DNA of 45,180 bases from an uncultured Polycyclovorans sp. (GTDB lineage: Bacteria; Pseudomonadota; Gammaproteobacteria; Nevskiales; Nevskiaceae), in NCBI GenBank assembly GCA_936928855.1, contig CAKZHZ010000081.1, positions 1 through 45,180 on the forward strand. Direction: 5' to 3'. The notes under the pieces were generated by a model, which searched no databases, was not told the DNA's origin, and saw nothing but the letters and a program-made list of their open reading frames with translations. Positions within the stretch are counted from its first letter, which is position 1. Each line of letters starts with the position of its first letter. The position numbers and the translations under genes were made by a program. Shown one piece after another: positions 27,753-37,695 of this stretch.

Positions 27753-28301
27753 ATGGATGTTGCGCGCTGTCGCGGACCGTCGGGCTTCACGCTGATTGAA
27801 CTGCTGGTGACCATCGCCGTGGTGGCCATTCTGGCCACGCTCGCGGTGCCCTCGTTCCAAGGCGTGATGATGCGCAACCGGGCAGCCTCCGAGGCCAATC
27901 AAGTGCTGAGCCTGTTGATGCTGGCGCGCAGTGAAGCGATCAAACGCAATACCTCGGTCAGCCTTTGTCCGTCGCCGGATGGCGTCAAGTGTGATCCCGA
28001 CCAGGCCTGGGCCGACGGTGTCATGTTGTTCGTTGACGACGACGAGGATGACGAAGTCGGCAACGGCGTTCGAGACTCCGACGCCGAGCGGGTCATCGAA
28101 GTCGTGGTGCCCCTGTCGACCGTCAGCACCATCAGTCCAGACAAGAAGATCGCCGAGGGCTTCACCTATAACGCTCGCGGGCGACTGGCGGGTACCGGCG
28201 TCGGCGCCGCAGTCATTACCGTCCGCCCCAAGAGCGGCGACAGCGACTACGACCGGAAAGTCACCATTGATGCGGGTGGTCGGGTCCAGATCCAGTCATG
28301 A
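27753..28301 (+). CDS. fimU: Minor pilin FimU/FimT (GspH-type), first set
   Basis: 182-residue type IV prepilin. The leader ends in Gly11 and the mature helix begins FTLIELLVTIAVVAILA, with Phe+1 and Glu+5 required by PilD peptidase and assembly. The C-terminal GspH/FimT domain follows, with SLCPSPDGVKCD and an acidic loop VDDDEDDEVGNG. In Pseudomonas-type systems FimU links the tip subcomplex to the major pilin. GGAGGGGG lies before the ATG. It opens the first operon; its stop overlaps pilV by four bases (ATGA). Confidence 0.9.
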   Translation: MDVARCRGPSGFTLIELLVTIAVVAILATLAVPSFQGVMMRNRAASEANQVLSLLMLARSEAIKRNTSVSLCPSPDGVKCDPDQAWADGVMLFVDDDEDDEVGNGVRDSDAERVIEVVVPLSTVSTISPDKKIAEGFTYNARGRLAGTGVGAAVITVRPKSGDSDYDRKVTIDAGGRVQIQS

Positions 28302-28870
28302 AACGCCAGCACCCTCAGCGACCATCGCCCCAAGGCGCACGAGGTATCAGCCTCATTGAGGTGCTGGTCACGCTGCTGCTACTCGGCGTCGGCCTGCTGG
28401 GCATTGCCGGCCTCCAGCTCATCGGAGTTCAGAACACCTATCTCGGCCAGCAGTACACCCAGGCCGCCACGCTGGCCCAGAACATGGCGGAGCTGATGCG
28501 CACCAACCGGCCCGGGCTGCTCGACAATGCCTATGCGCTCGCCGCCGGCAGCGCGCCGCCGGACCCCGCCACCGACTGCCAGAGCGACACCTGCACACCC
28601 GCGGAACTGGCGGCCTGGCAGCTCGCGAGCTGGTACAGCATGCTGGTACCGGCCGACGACCTGGAGTACGAAAACGTGGCCAGCTCGTTGGAAGCGGCGC
28701 TACCCCAGGCGCAGGCAGAGATTCGCTGTGCCGACAGCCCCTGCACCGATACCAGCTACCGGCTGATTACGGTGTTCTGGGATGCCAACCGCAGCGGCGC
28801 CAGCGGCACCGGCTGCGACCCGGACGACGAGGACGACCTGCAGTGCATGCAAGTGGTGGTGCGCCCATGA
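28298..28870 (+). CDS. pilV: Minor pilin PilV, first set
   Basis: 190-residue prepilin with cleavage after Gly16; the mature end ISLIEVLVTLLLLGVGLLGI keeps Glu+5 and the PilV-typical GVGLLGIAGLQ. The periplasmic domain has paired cysteines (CQSDTC, CADSPC) and ends with GCDPDDEDDLQCMQVVV, as in PilV proteins. It is a component of the minor-pilin priming/tip complex with PilW, PilX and PilY1. Overlaps fimU upstream and pilW downstream by ATGA. Confidence 0.9.
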   Translation: MKRQHPQRPSPQGARGISLIEVLVTLLLLGVGLLGIAGLQLIGVQNTYLGQQYTQAATLAQNMAELMRTNRPGLLDNAYALAAGSAPPDPATDCQSDTCTPAELAAWQLASWYSMLVPADDLEYENVASSLEAALPQAQAEIRCADSPCTDTSYRLITVFWDANRSGASGTGCDPDDEDDLQCMQVVVRP

Positions 28871-29841
28871 CTCACCCGACCCGACGACAGCAGGGGCTGT
28901 CCCTGGTGGAGCTGATGGTGGCACTGACACTCGGGCTGCTGCTGGTGGCAGGCGTTACCCGCCTGTTCCTGTCAGCGCGCCAGGGCTACCGCATTCAGGA
29001 GAGCCATGCCCGGCAGCAGGACAACGCCCGCTTCGTCATGGAAATCCTTTCCCGGGAAATTCGTCATGCCGACTTCTGGGGCGGCGCCAGTCCGGACGGA
29101 TTGACGGTGCTGAGCAGCCTTGGCACCGCCACTGCCTGCTCCGAGGCCTGGATGGCCGATGTCGCCTTTCCGCTGCGGGCCTACGCCGGCGACGCCGCGT
29201 CGCCGCTGGGCGGGTGCACCGTTACGGACTATGTGGCGAACAGCGATGTCCTGGTGGTTCGCTACGCCGACCCCAACGCCTTCTATACCAACGCGGAACT
29301 CAACGGCCCTCCGGCGGACGTAACCGACAACGGTCGCCTGCTGGTGCGCGCCAGTGTCGGCGCCAGTGGCAGCATCTATCTCATCGATGATCTGGCCGCC
29401 GCCCGTGCGGCCCAGCCCGGCGACGAAAGTGATGGCGTGGTGAACTACAAGTATGTTGCCAACGTGCTGTTCGTGCGTGCCAACAACCAGTCTCAGCCGA
29501 CGCTCTATCAACGCTCACTCGACTCCTCCGGTGTCAGCAACTCTCAACAGCTCGCCGAAGGGGTGGAGATGCTGCGCTACAGCTTCGGCATCGACCAGGA
29601 CGGTGACCTCGCGGTGGACCGCTATATCGGTACGGCCGACATGCTGGAAAGCGACTGGCCTCGAGTGCTGACCGTGCGCGTGGGACTGTTGATGCGCGGC
29701 GACGCCCTTGATGAATTCTCGGACGACCGCAGCTACACGTTCCCGGACGGCTACACCTATACACCCGCGAGCAACGCCCGACGCTATCAGCGACGCCTCT
29801 ACGTTCAGGACCTTCAGGTCCGCAACCGGATGACTCGATGA
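28867..29841 (+). CDS. pilW: Minor pilin PilW, first set
   Basis: 324-residue prepilin, the large size typical of PilW. The leader ends at Gly10, mature LSLVELMVALTLGLLLVAG with Glu+5. Landmarks are EILSREIRHADFWGG (about 60-75), a mid-domain Cys pair region, SFGIDQDGDLAVDRYI near 245, and YTFPDGYTYTP before the C-terminus. PilW pairs with PilX and PilY1 in the tip/priming complex. The ATG at 28867 lies in the pilV stop overlap. The stop overlaps pilX by ATGA. Confidence 0.9.
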   Translation: MTHPTRRQQGLSLVELMVALTLGLLLVAGVTRLFLSARQGYRIQESHARQQDNARFVMEILSREIRHADFWGGASPDGLTVLSSLGTATACSEAWMADVAFPLRAYAGDAASPLGGCTVTDYVANSDVLVVRYADPNAFYTNAELNGPPADVTDNGRLLVRASVGASGSIYLIDDLAAARAAQPGDESDGVVNYKYVANVLFVRANNQSQPTLYQRSLDSSGVSNSQQLAEGVEMLRYSFGIDQDGDLAVDRYIGTADMLESDWPRVLTVRVGLLMRGDALDEFSDDRSYTFPDGYTYTPASNARRYQRRLYVQDLQVRNRMTR

Positions 29842-30566
29842 AACCGACGCGACACCATCAGGGCTTCGCCCTCATCGTCTCGCTGCTGCTGCTGCTGGTG
29901 CTCACCACCGTGGCCCTGATCGCCGTGCGTGGCTCTGGCATGGAGACCCAGATGGCAGCCAACACGGTGATGCGCACGGAATCGTTTCAGGTATCGGAGG
30001 CTGGACGGGTGGAGCTGGCCACGCTGGTGGATGTACACGCCTTCAACCGGGGATGGCCGGCGCAGATCGGCGGCACCGTACAGAACGCCGAGTTCAACCT
30101 CCCCATTCCTTCCGGACTGACCATCTGTGCGATCAGCTCAGACGCGTCCGTTAACGAGTGCGTTGCCCCAGATCCCGCCACCTGCGTCGAAGGGTCCGAG
30201 TTGGGACCCCAGCAGGGAGATTGCCCCCGCGCCTGGTACGTCGGCAATACCGAACTGGATACCTTCCGTCCCACCGGTCGCCACCTTGATGCGCAGCTTC
30301 GGACGCTCGCTGACAACGAGATTCCCTTGCGGGTCGACCTCAGCGTCTGGAAGCTGGCAACAGCGCTCAACACGGGTTCCGGCGCAGCCATGGTGGCAGG
30401 CTATGAAGGGACCGGAAAGGCTGCCGCCGCCAGTGGCGGCCTGCTTTTCTTCTATGTCAACAGCCGCGGATTCGACCAGACCCGCGCCAATGGCGGAACC
30501 GATGTCGGTGTTACTGCATCCCGCACCGACACCGGTGCCGATGTTCGCCACGTCATCCGCAACTGA
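29838..30566 (+). CDS. pilX: Minor pilin PilX, first set
   Basis: 242 residues. The N-terminus HQGFALIVSLLLLLVLTT VALIAVRG shows the PilX hallmark: cleavage after Gly9 and no Glu at +5 (Val instead). The next region, METQMAANTVMRTESFQVSEAGR, is the usual PilX stalk. In other systems PilX acts in pilus aggregation and in the tip complex with PilY1. It sits between pilW (ATGA overlap) and pilY1 (19-base gap). Confidence 0.88.
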   Translation: MKPTRHHQGFALIVSLLLLLVLTTVALIAVRGSGMETQMAANTVMRTESFQVSEAGRVELATLVDVHAFNRGWPAQIGGTVQNAEFNLPIPSGLTICAISSDASVNECVAPDPATCVEGSELGPQQGDCPRAWYVGNTELDTFRPTGRHLDAQLRTLADNEIPLRVDLSVWKLATALNTGSGAAMVAGYEGTGKAAAASGGLLFFYVNSRGFDQTRANGGTDVGVTASRTDTGADVRHVIRN

Positions 30567-30585
30567 TGTGCCCGAGGAGACCCCC

Positions 30586-33500
30586 ATGTCGCTGAGAACC
30601 ACTCTCAACCAATGGGCCCGCCCCCCCGCCCTGGCGGCTGGCCTGATCCTCGCCCTTGGTGCCCAAGCGGCTGGACTGCAGACCTACAGTGAGCAGTCCA
30701 TGGCGGATTACACCAGCAACCCCATTACCAGCGTCAACTCGGCCACCCCGTTGGTCATGCTCACCCTGTCACGCGATCACCAGCTCTTCTACAAGGCCTA
30801 CAACGACTACTCCGATCTGGATGGCGACGGGGCCCCCGAAACGACCTACAAGCACAGCGTCGACTACTACGGCTACTTCGACTCTTACAAGTGCTACAAC
30901 TATGACACCGGGGACGACCGCTTCGAACCGGCCAGCACCAACACCGACAAGTATTGCAATGGCCAATGGAGCGGCAATTTCCTCAACTGGGCCAGCACCA
31001 CGCGGATGGATGCGGTCCGAAAGCTGCTCTACGGCGGCAAACGCGTCGTCGACAACGCCAACACCACCGTACTCGAACGCGCCAGCCTGCCCACCGATGC
31101 ACACTCCTTTGCCAAGTACTATGCAGGCAGCGATCTCGACAAGCTGACCCCGTTTGCAGCGGTGGCAACACCTGCGTTTGGCCCGGTTTCGGGTGATCTC
31201 GACTACTTCACCAACAAACGGGGCATTTCCGGTATCTCCCGCTCAGGAAACACCGCAACCGTTACCACCTCGGACGATCACGGCTTCGAGAATGGCCAAT
31301 GGGTTGAGATCTCGGATGGCAACCGCAGTGAGTACCGAGGCCGCTATCAGATATTCGATGTCAGTGCCCGCCGATTCAGCTACAGCACGGGCCTTTGGCG
31401 CAACCCTTCGGGCAACTATCAGATCCGGGCCCTGATCTACGCGGAACTCACCGATCAGACCCCCATGGCGATCGGCGATCAACTCCTCCTGCAGAACTCC
31501 GAGGGGACGCAGATCTCCTCCGTAGTCGATAGTCAGACCATTCACAACGGCAGCAACTTTGTCGATGCCGTGGGGGACGACAAGGTGTTCATCTATCTCA
31601 ATGGATCGAGCATTGTCACCCAGAATGGCAACGGCATCGCCAAGGACATGCGTCTGATCCACGCCTCCGCGGGAGGCATCTCGTTCTGCAACCTAACACC
31701 CAGCGCCAACAACAACACCGACCGCTACTCGCACACCAACCGTGAAGAGCCGCTGATGCGGGTGGCCAGGGGCAACTTTGAACTGTGGGGCGCCAACGAA
31801 AAGCGGCAATGCCAATGGTTTGGGGGCAATGACAGCTACTCCGCCACCTACTCCGACCAACAGTCGGGCTTTGGCGGCGGACTCCGCAGCAACGGGAACC
31901 GGGCGGCACTGTCGGGGCTCAATGCAGCGTCGGAGAACCCGCGACAGAATCTGCATGGACTGGGCAGCGGCACCGGTCACGGCAGCACCAGCGCCGACGG
32001 TCAGTTTGTGATGCGCGTGCAAGCCTGCGTAACCGGACTGATCGGACGGGAAAGCTGCAAAGCCTACCCTGACGTTGCGCGAGGAACCGCGAGCCCCAAG
32101 CCCATCGGTCTGCTGCAGGTCTACGGGGACGAGCGGCGTATCAAGTTCGGGCTGGTCACGCCCTCCTACCAGAAGAACGTTTCCGGCGGTGTGGTACGCA
32201 AGAACCTCGGCCCTCCCGGAGACGACGTCGGCATGTCTGACGAGGTCCGCGTGGAGACCAACGGCACCTTCACCGGCGCCAACGGCATTATCCAGAACCT
32301 CGATTCCCTGCGCGTCTATGGGTATCGGTACGACGTCAACGACAACTACGGATCGGGCAACGGCTGCAGTTATCAGCGTACCGGGATCGCACCTGGCAAC
32401 ACCGGCGGGGGCAACGTCGTCAACGAAAGCAATTGTGCCAGCTGGGGAAACCCCATCAGCGAGGCCTATACCGAAACTCTCCGCTACCTCGCCGGCAAAT
32501 CGCCTGACAATCGCTTTCGATACAGCAATGGGCACGACGCCACACTGGGGCTGTCCCTGGTCAGCAACTGGGTCGACCCCCTGGATGAGCGCAACTACTG
32601 CTCCTCCCTCAACGTCATCACTTTCAACGCTTCGGTCTCTTCGTACGATGCGGATCAGGCCACACTGGCCGATCTTCCCGGGTCACCGGATGTCGCCAAA
32701 ATCACCGGGGTGGTGGGCGACCTGGAGAAGCTGACCGGCAAGAACTTCTTCATCGGTCAGACCGCCGCCGATCAAAACCAGCTGTGTACCGCAAAACAGG
32801 TCAACGACCTGGGCGCGGTGGCGGGAATCTGCCCGGAAGCAGGCCCGCTCCGAGGCTCCTACCTGATGGCCGGAGCCGCCTATCACGCCAAGACGCAGCG
32901 GATTCGCAGCGACCTCGATGCCGCACTGCCAGCGGGCGACGAGAGCTCCCTGAAGGTTGACACCTACGCCATTCAGCTCGCCACCAATACGCCGAAGATC
33001 CTGGTACGCGATCCGGATACCCCCTCGAAGATCCTTGCCACCTTGCTGCCCCTGTACCGCCTCGATCTCGGCAATGCGGGCTATGGCGGCGGCGCCATCG
33101 TGGACTTCCGCATCGTGGATCAGGACGTCGCCAACGGCAGAGGGCGGTTCTACATCAACTGGGAAGACAGCTCACAGGGGGGCGACTACGATCAGGATGT
33201 CTGGGGCACCATCACCTACCAGCTGTCGGCGGACAAGAAGACTCTGGCAATCACCACTGACACCGTTTCCGCATCCACCAACAATCCTCAGGGATTCGGC
33301 TACATCGTCAGTGGCACCACCCAGGATGGCCCCCACTTTCACTCCGGCATTTATGACTTCGACTTCACGGACCCCACCAAAGTCACGGTGCGGACTGGCG
33401 GTGCAGGCGGCAGCGTGGTCAACGGCAACAACAACATCGGTGGCGGTGGCGGCATCAACGACAGCGGTGGCTGCCGCGACTGTGAGTTGCTTGATCCAGC

Positions 33501-36201
33501 CACAACTGTCGTATACACCTTGGGCAGTACCGCAGCCGAACTGCTTCAAGATCCGCTGTACTACGCCGCGAAATACGGCGGGTTTGACGACGCCAACGGG
33601 GATGGCACCCCCGATCTCCAGGCGGAATGGGACTCCCGCAATGCGGATGGTACGGTCGGGTCAGATGGGCTTCCCGACAACTACTTTTTCGTGTCCAACC
33701 CGAGCGCACTGGAAGGCGCCCTGCAGGCCGCTTTCAGTGCAATTCTCGCCAAGGTGTCATCGGGCACCGCGGCTGCTGTCGTAGCCAACGCACGAGAAGG
33801 AACCGGCGCCGTCTATCAAGCACTCTACGAGCCCAGTCGTACCGACAACCGCGGGAGGGAGGTCAAGTGGATCGGCACGCTGCACGGGCTCTTCGTTGAC
33901 GAAGATGGCCTGTTGCGCGAAGACGGCAACGGCGACAAGCGCCTGTCACCCGACTACGCGGTCGATCCCCCGATCGAACTGTTCTTCGACAACGGCGACC
34001 GGGTTACCAAGATCCGGCGTTACAACGGTGATCCCGATGTGGTGACGCCTGAGATCGATCGTCTCGACAACCTTGGTACCCTCTGGAACGCGCGTGAACA
34101 GTTGAGCAAGGTTAGCAACGTCACCACGCAACGAAACTACAGTTCCGCAGCTGGGACCGGGCGTCACATCAAGACCTGGCTTGATCGCAATCTCAATGGG
34201 CGGGTGGACAATGGCGAAGTCGTCGACTTCACCGCGTCCACCTTCACCTCCAACCCGGCATCTGGCAACTTCGGAATCCTCAATACCCGTACGCTGGCCG
34301 AGGCTCGGCGCCTCGTGAACTATGTCCGTGGTGACGAGGACGCTGACTTGCGCAACCGCACCCTGAACTACGACAACGACGCCGCCAACATCAGTGAGGT
34401 GCAGCGGCTAGGCGACATTGTGCAGTCCACCCCCACCGTCGTCGGCACTCCTGCCGAAGCCTTTGACCTGCTATACGATGACGAGACTTACGCGGTCTAC
34501 CGCGACCGCTACCGAAATCGTCGGAACGTGGTTTATGTAGGGAGCAACGGTGGCCTGCTGCATGCGTTCAATGCCGGCTTCTACGATCCTTCCACCAAAC
34601 GGTTCTCGGAATCTCCTCTGGGGGGTGCGACCGGCACCGCACACCCCCTCGGCAGTGAACTGTGGGCCTACGCGCCGTTCAACCTGCTACCCCACCTGCC
34701 CTGGATGGCCGACCCGGACTACACCCACGTGTGGTACGTCGATGGCAAGCCTCGCGCCTTCGATGCCCGCATCTTTTCCCCCGATGCAGAGCATCCCTAC
34801 GGCTGGGGCACAGTCCTTGTCGTGGGCATGCGTTTCGGCGGCAAGCCGATCACCCTGCGTAGCGAAGCACTGGTCACGGCTTCCAACCCGGACGGCGATG
34901 ATGATGCCTGGTCTGCGTTTGGAACCCCCGCCTCATTCACCGCACGCTCGGCCTTCCTGGTTTTCGACGTCACCAACCCGGAAGCTGCGCCGCGGCTGAT
35001 CGCGGAAATCACCGATGCCAACCTGGGGCTGACCACCTCCTATCCGACCGTGGTCGCGGTTAGCGAAAAAGGCATCAGCATTCCGCGGAATGGCAGTGGA
35101 GGCATTACCAACAATGGCGCGGGCGCCTTCAACCCGGGCGACAAGTGGTACCTTGCGTTCGGCAGCGGGCCGCGCGATCTCGAAGGTGCTCCGCCATCAG
35201 CAGCCGGTCGCCTGTACATGTACGATTTGGGGGCACGTCAATTCCTAGGCGGATGGGCCCCCAAGACCATTCCAGGAGCAGGCAACAGTTTCGTTGGCGA
35301 TCCGGTCACGGTCGACTGGGATCTGGACTTCAAGGCCGATGCCCTCTACTTCGGAACCATTGGCGGCTCCGTGGCCAACCCGGATGGCGGTCTCTACAAG
35401 GTCGATTTCAACGAATCCGATGCAGACCGACTACCGGCCGGCTGGATCGGTCCGGGCCTGCTTACCGATCCCGGCAAACCGGTCGTGAGCACTCCCAGCG
35501 TGACCTTCGGAGATCGCAATGAGCGGTGGGTGCTCGCCGGCACCGGTCGCCTATTCGCCAACACCGAAGCCGACAAGGGCAGCACCCCGCGCCAGGCCTT
35601 GTTCGGAATTGTCGACGACCCCGATACCACCCTGCCCACCAACGGTATCGACGAGCAGGTGGACTACGCCGACCTCGTCAACGTGACGGATGCGGTGGTC
35701 ACACTGTCCGGCAATGTTTCAGGCACCGACCCCGCAGTCGACACCGAAGCGGAGCTGGTTCAGGAAGCGCTAGATCAGAGCGGTTGGCGTCTCGACCTCG
35801 ACGTGTCGATCACAGCAGAGCGCAGCCTGTCGCAGTTCTCGGTACTCGGCAACGTCCTGTTCGCCTCCGTATTCACGCCGAGCAACGATGTGTGTGGTGG
35901 CGAGGGTGAGAGCCGTCTGTTCGGGCTCAGCTACAAGACCGGCACGCCACCATCGGGTATCCCGGTCTTCGGCACTCAGCAGGGGAGCTTTGACGGCGAA
36001 CCCGCTGACATCATTCGCAGCTCGGTCGCCCTCGGTGCAGGTCAGGCGGCCTCACCCAGCCTGCATGTCGGTGGCGCTCGTGATCAGCGCGGGCTGACCA
36101 TCTTCACCCAGACCTCGGTCGGCTCCATCGAAGTACGGGAAGGTCAGGCAAGCAGTAGCCTGCGCAGCGGCGAGGTCGACTGGCGGGAGCCGCGCGAATG
36201 A
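30586..36201 (+). CDS. pilY1: Pilus tip adhesin PilY1, first set, unusually long
   Basis: 1,871 residues from the ATG at 30586 (GAGGAG before it), against about 1,160 for Pseudomonas PilY1. A signal peptide is at residues 1-28. The N-terminal region holds VMLTLSRDHQLFYKAYNDYS, a DxDxDG loop (Asp77) and FLNWASTTRMDAVRKLLYGG, a stretch typical of PilY1. Residues about 214-275 form an extra beta module (GNTATVTTSDDHGFENGQW). A Gly/Asn linker near 950 precedes the C-terminal propeller (from about 1076), with GSNGGLLHAFNAGFYD and a calcium-type loop VDWDLDFKAD (Asp1577, 1579, 1581, 1585). PilY1 sits at the pilus tip, mediates adhesion and controls retraction. It is followed by pilE with ATGA overlap. 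Confidence 0.9.
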   Translation: MSLRTTLNQWARPPALAAGLILALGAQAAGLQTYSEQSMADYTSNPITSVNSATPLVMLTLSRDHQLFYKAYNDYSDLDGDGAPETTYKHSVDYYGYFDSYKCYNYDTGDDRFEPASTNTDKYCNGQWSGNFLNWASTTRMDAVRKLLYGGKRVVDNANTTVLERASLPTDAHSFAKYYAGSDLDKLTPFAAVATPAFGPVSGDLDYFTNKRGISGISRSGNTATVTTSDDHGFENGQWVEISDGNRSEYRGRYQIFDVSARRFSYSTGLWRNPSGNYQIRALIYAELTDQTPMAIGDQLLLQNSEGTQISSVVDSQTIHNGSNFVDAVGDDKVFIYLNGSSIVTQNGNGIAKDMRLIHASAGGISFCNLTPSANNNTDRYSHTNREEPLMRVARGNFELWGANEKRQCQWFGGNDSYSATYSDQQSGFGGGLRSNGNRAALSGLNAASENPRQNLHGLGSGTGHGSTSADGQFVMRVQACVTGLIGRESCKAYPDVARGTASPKPIGLLQVYGDERRIKFGLVTPSYQKNVSGGVVRKNLGPPGDDVGMSDEVRVETNGTFTGANGIIQNLDSLRVYGYRYDVNDNYGSGNGCSYQRTGIAPGNTGGGNVVNESNCASWGNPISEAYTETLRYLAGKSPDNRFRYSNGHDATLGLSLVSNWVDPLDERNYCSSLNVITFNASVSSYDADQATLADLPGSPDVAKITGVVGDLEKLTGKNFFIGQTAADQNQLCTAKQVNDLGAVAGICPEAGPLRGSYLMAGAAYHAKTQRIRSDLDAALPAGDESSLKVDTYAIQLATNTPKILVRDPDTPSKILATLLPLYRLDLGNAGYGGGAIVDFRIVDQDVANGRGRFYINWEDSSQGGDYDQDVWGTITYQLSADKKTLAITTDTVSASTNNPQGFGYIVSGTTQDGPHFHSGIYDFDFTDPTKVTVRTGGAGGSVVNGNNNIGGGGGINDSGGCRDCELLDPATTVVYTLGSTAAELLQDPLYYAAKYGGFDDANGDGTPDLQAEWDSRNADGTVGSDGLPDNYFFVSNPSALEGALQAAFSAILAKVSSGTAAAVVANAREGTGAVYQALYEPSRTDNRGREVKWIGTLHGLFVDEDGLLREDGNGDKRLSPDYAVDPPIELFFDNGDRVTKIRRYNGDPDVVTPEIDRLDNLGTLWNAREQLSKVSNVTTQRNYSSAAGTGRHIKTWLDRNLNGRVDNGEVVDFTASTFTSNPASGNFGILNTRTLAEARRLVNYVRGDEDADLRNRTLNYDNDAANISEVQRLGDIVQSTPTVVGTPAEAFDLLYDDETYAVYRDRYRNRRNVVYVGSNGGLLHAFNAGFYDPSTKRFSESPLGGATGTAHPLGSELWAYAPFNLLPHLPWMADPDYTHVWYVDGKPRAFDARIFSPDAEHPYGWGTVLVVGMRFGGKPITLRSEALVTASNPDGDDDAWSAFGTPASFTARSAFLVFDVTNPEAAPRLIAEITDANLGLTTSYPTVVAVSEKGISIPRNGSGGITNNGAGAFNPGDKWYLAFGSGPRDLEGAPPSAAGRLYMYDLGARQFLGGWAPKTIPGAGNSFVGDPVTVDWDLDFKADALYFGTIGGSVANPDGGLYKVDFNESDADRLPAGWIGPGLLTDPGKPVVSTPSVTFGDRNERWVLAGTGRLFANTEADKGSTPRQALFGIVDDPDTTLPTNGIDEQVDYADLVNVTDAVVTLSGNVSGTDPAVDTEAELVQEALDQSGWRLDLDVSITAERSLSQFSVLGNVLFASVFTPSNDVCGGEGESRLFGLSYKTGTPPSGIPVFGTQQGSFDGEPADIIRSSVALGAGQAASPSLHVGGARDQRGLTIFTQTSVGSIEVREGQASSSLRSGEVDWREPRE

Positions 36202-36641
36202 AACGGTACGTACGTGGTGCCACGCTGATCGAACTGATGGTGGCGGTCGTCATCATCGGCATATTGGCTGCCGTCGCCGTCCCCAGTTATCGGAGCTACG
36301 TCGAACGATCGGTGCGGTCGGACGCGCAGGGCTGTCTGATTGAGGCGTTGGCACGCGCCGAGCGCTTCTTCGGACGCAACAACCGGTATCCGGACACCAT
36401 CGGCGCGCTGTACGGCACCAGCGAGAAGACCCGTGCCTGCACCGACGACGACGACTTTTCGGCAAGCATCAACGACAGCGTCGCCTGCCCCACCTCCCGC
36501 TGTATTGAACTGGTCGCTTCCCCGGAAAGTGACCGTGCTGCCGCCAGCGGCAGCCTGCACTTGCGATACGACCCCCGCGAACCCGCCACGACGCGTGAGT
36601 CGCGGTGGCGCCTCTATCAGGAAACCAGGCTGGACTGGTAG
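36198..36641 (+). CDS. pilE: Minor pilin PilE, first set
   Basis: 147-residue PilE-type minor pilin. Cleavage follows Gly8; the mature end is ATLIELMVAVVIIGILAAVA, so position +1 is Ala rather than the usual Phe, while Glu+5 is kept. The stalk VPSYRSYVERSVRSDAQGCL and a C-terminal domain with paired cysteines (CLIEA, RACTDDD, CPTSRC) follow. It closes the first operon; its ATG overlaps the pilY1 stop. The last 25 bases overlap the 3' end of the opposite-strand oxidase gene. Confidence 0.88.
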   Translation: MKRYVRGATLIELMVAVVIIGILAAVAVPSYRSYVERSVRSDAQGCLIEALARAERFFGRNNRYPDTIGALYGTSEKTRACTDDDDFSASINDSVACPTSRCIELVASPESDRAAASGSLHLRYDPREPATTRESRWRLYQETRLDW

Positions 36642-37627
36642 CCCATCTGCTGGCACAGCACCTCGGCGCAGGCAGGGGCCAGCGTGATGCCATTGCGGTA
36701 GTGCCCCAGGTTGAGCCACAGCCCTGGCGTTGCCGCAGACGCGACCACGGGGAGCGTTTCGCGCGAACCAGGGCGCAAACCTGCCCATTGCCCCAGCACC
36801 GGGGCCGCGGCCTGCCAGGGCGCAAGCCGGTCGGCGGCGCCCAGCAGTTGGTGGCGCGCTGAGGCGGTAACCCGGATGTCGAAGCCCGCATGTTCCACCG
36901 TGCTGCCAATCACTACATGATCATCGGCGCGCGGTATCACATACACCTCCGCTCCGATGCTCACGGGTCGAACGGCTGCACCCGGCACCCGCTTCAGCAG
37001 CATCTGCCCCTTGACCGGAAAAATCGCGGGCGGCTGCGCGGGCCACGTCTCGCTGGCCCAGGCTCCGGCTGCCAGCACGACGGCATCTGCGGCGACCGGA
37101 CCTTCCGGGGCGATCACACCGCACACTCGCCCTGCGTCCAGCCACGGACGGACCGAAGCACTGCAATGCAACACGCCCCCACGCCGTTCGAAGGCACGTG
37201 CCAGCGCTCTTCCGAGCCGAGGGTTGCGGACCTGACCCAGATCGGGGCAGAACAGGCGGTCTTCGCGATCCAATACTGTCAGTCCGCGTGACCGCAGCCA
37301 CCGTTCGGCACGTGAGCGCTCACTGTCGTTCAACTGCCACTCGATGCCACTGAGACGATACTCGACGTCGATCCCGGTCTCGCGTGCCAGCTGCGCGGCC
37401 AGTACGGGATAGAGGGCACGGGATCGTTCCACCAGTGCCCAGAGCCCCTCCGGCTCCCGCCAGGGCCACAGAGGGCACACGATGCCGCCGCCGGCCCAGC
37501 TGCTGTGACGGGCGGGTCGAGCATCCCGCTCGAACACGATCACTCTTCGCTGAGGGCCCAGCAGGGCGAGCGCCGAGCTCAGCCCCACCACGCCGCCGCC
37601 GATCACCACTACCGTCTGTCCATGCAT
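36617..37627 (-). CDS. FAD-dependent amino-acid/glycine oxidase (ThiO/DadA family)
   Basis: 336 residues from the ATG at 37627; in-frame codons before it lack support. The N-terminal dinucleotide fold is GGGVVGLSSALALLG with acidic FERDA at the end of strand 2. SSWAGGGIVCPLWPW is the second FAD contact, and GLRPGSRETLPVVASAATPG plus GHYRNGITLAP form the C-terminal FAD contact typical of ThiO. ThiO oxidises glycine to iminoglyoxylate for thiazole synthesis, but no thi genes adjoin. In Pseudomonas aeruginosa a putative D-amino acid oxidase gene also flanks fimT-fimU-pil, so the link to pilus genes is a conserved neighbourhood. It diverges from the pilin at 37696. Confidence 0.85.
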   Translation of the reverse strand: MHGQTVVVIGGGVVGLSSALALLGPQRRVIVFERDARPARHSSWAGGGIVCPLWPWREPEGLWALVERSRALYPVLAAQLARETGIDVEYRLSGIEWQLNDSERSRAERWLRSRGLTVLDREDRLFCPDLGQVRNPRLGRALARAFERRGGVLHCSASVRPWLDAGRVCGVIAPEGPVAADAVVLAAGAWASETWPAQPPAIFPVKGQMLLKRVPGAAVRPVSIGAEVYVIPRADDHVVIGSTVEHAGFDIRVTASARHQLLGAADRLAPWQAAAPVLGQWAGLRPGSRETLPVVASAATPGLWLNLGHYRNGITLAPACAEVLCQQMGYQSSLVS

Positions 37628-37695
37628 GGGCGCGAAGGATACCCGCTCAGCGGCCCAGCTGACGTAGAGTAGACCCCTCAAGGGAGAACAGCGCG

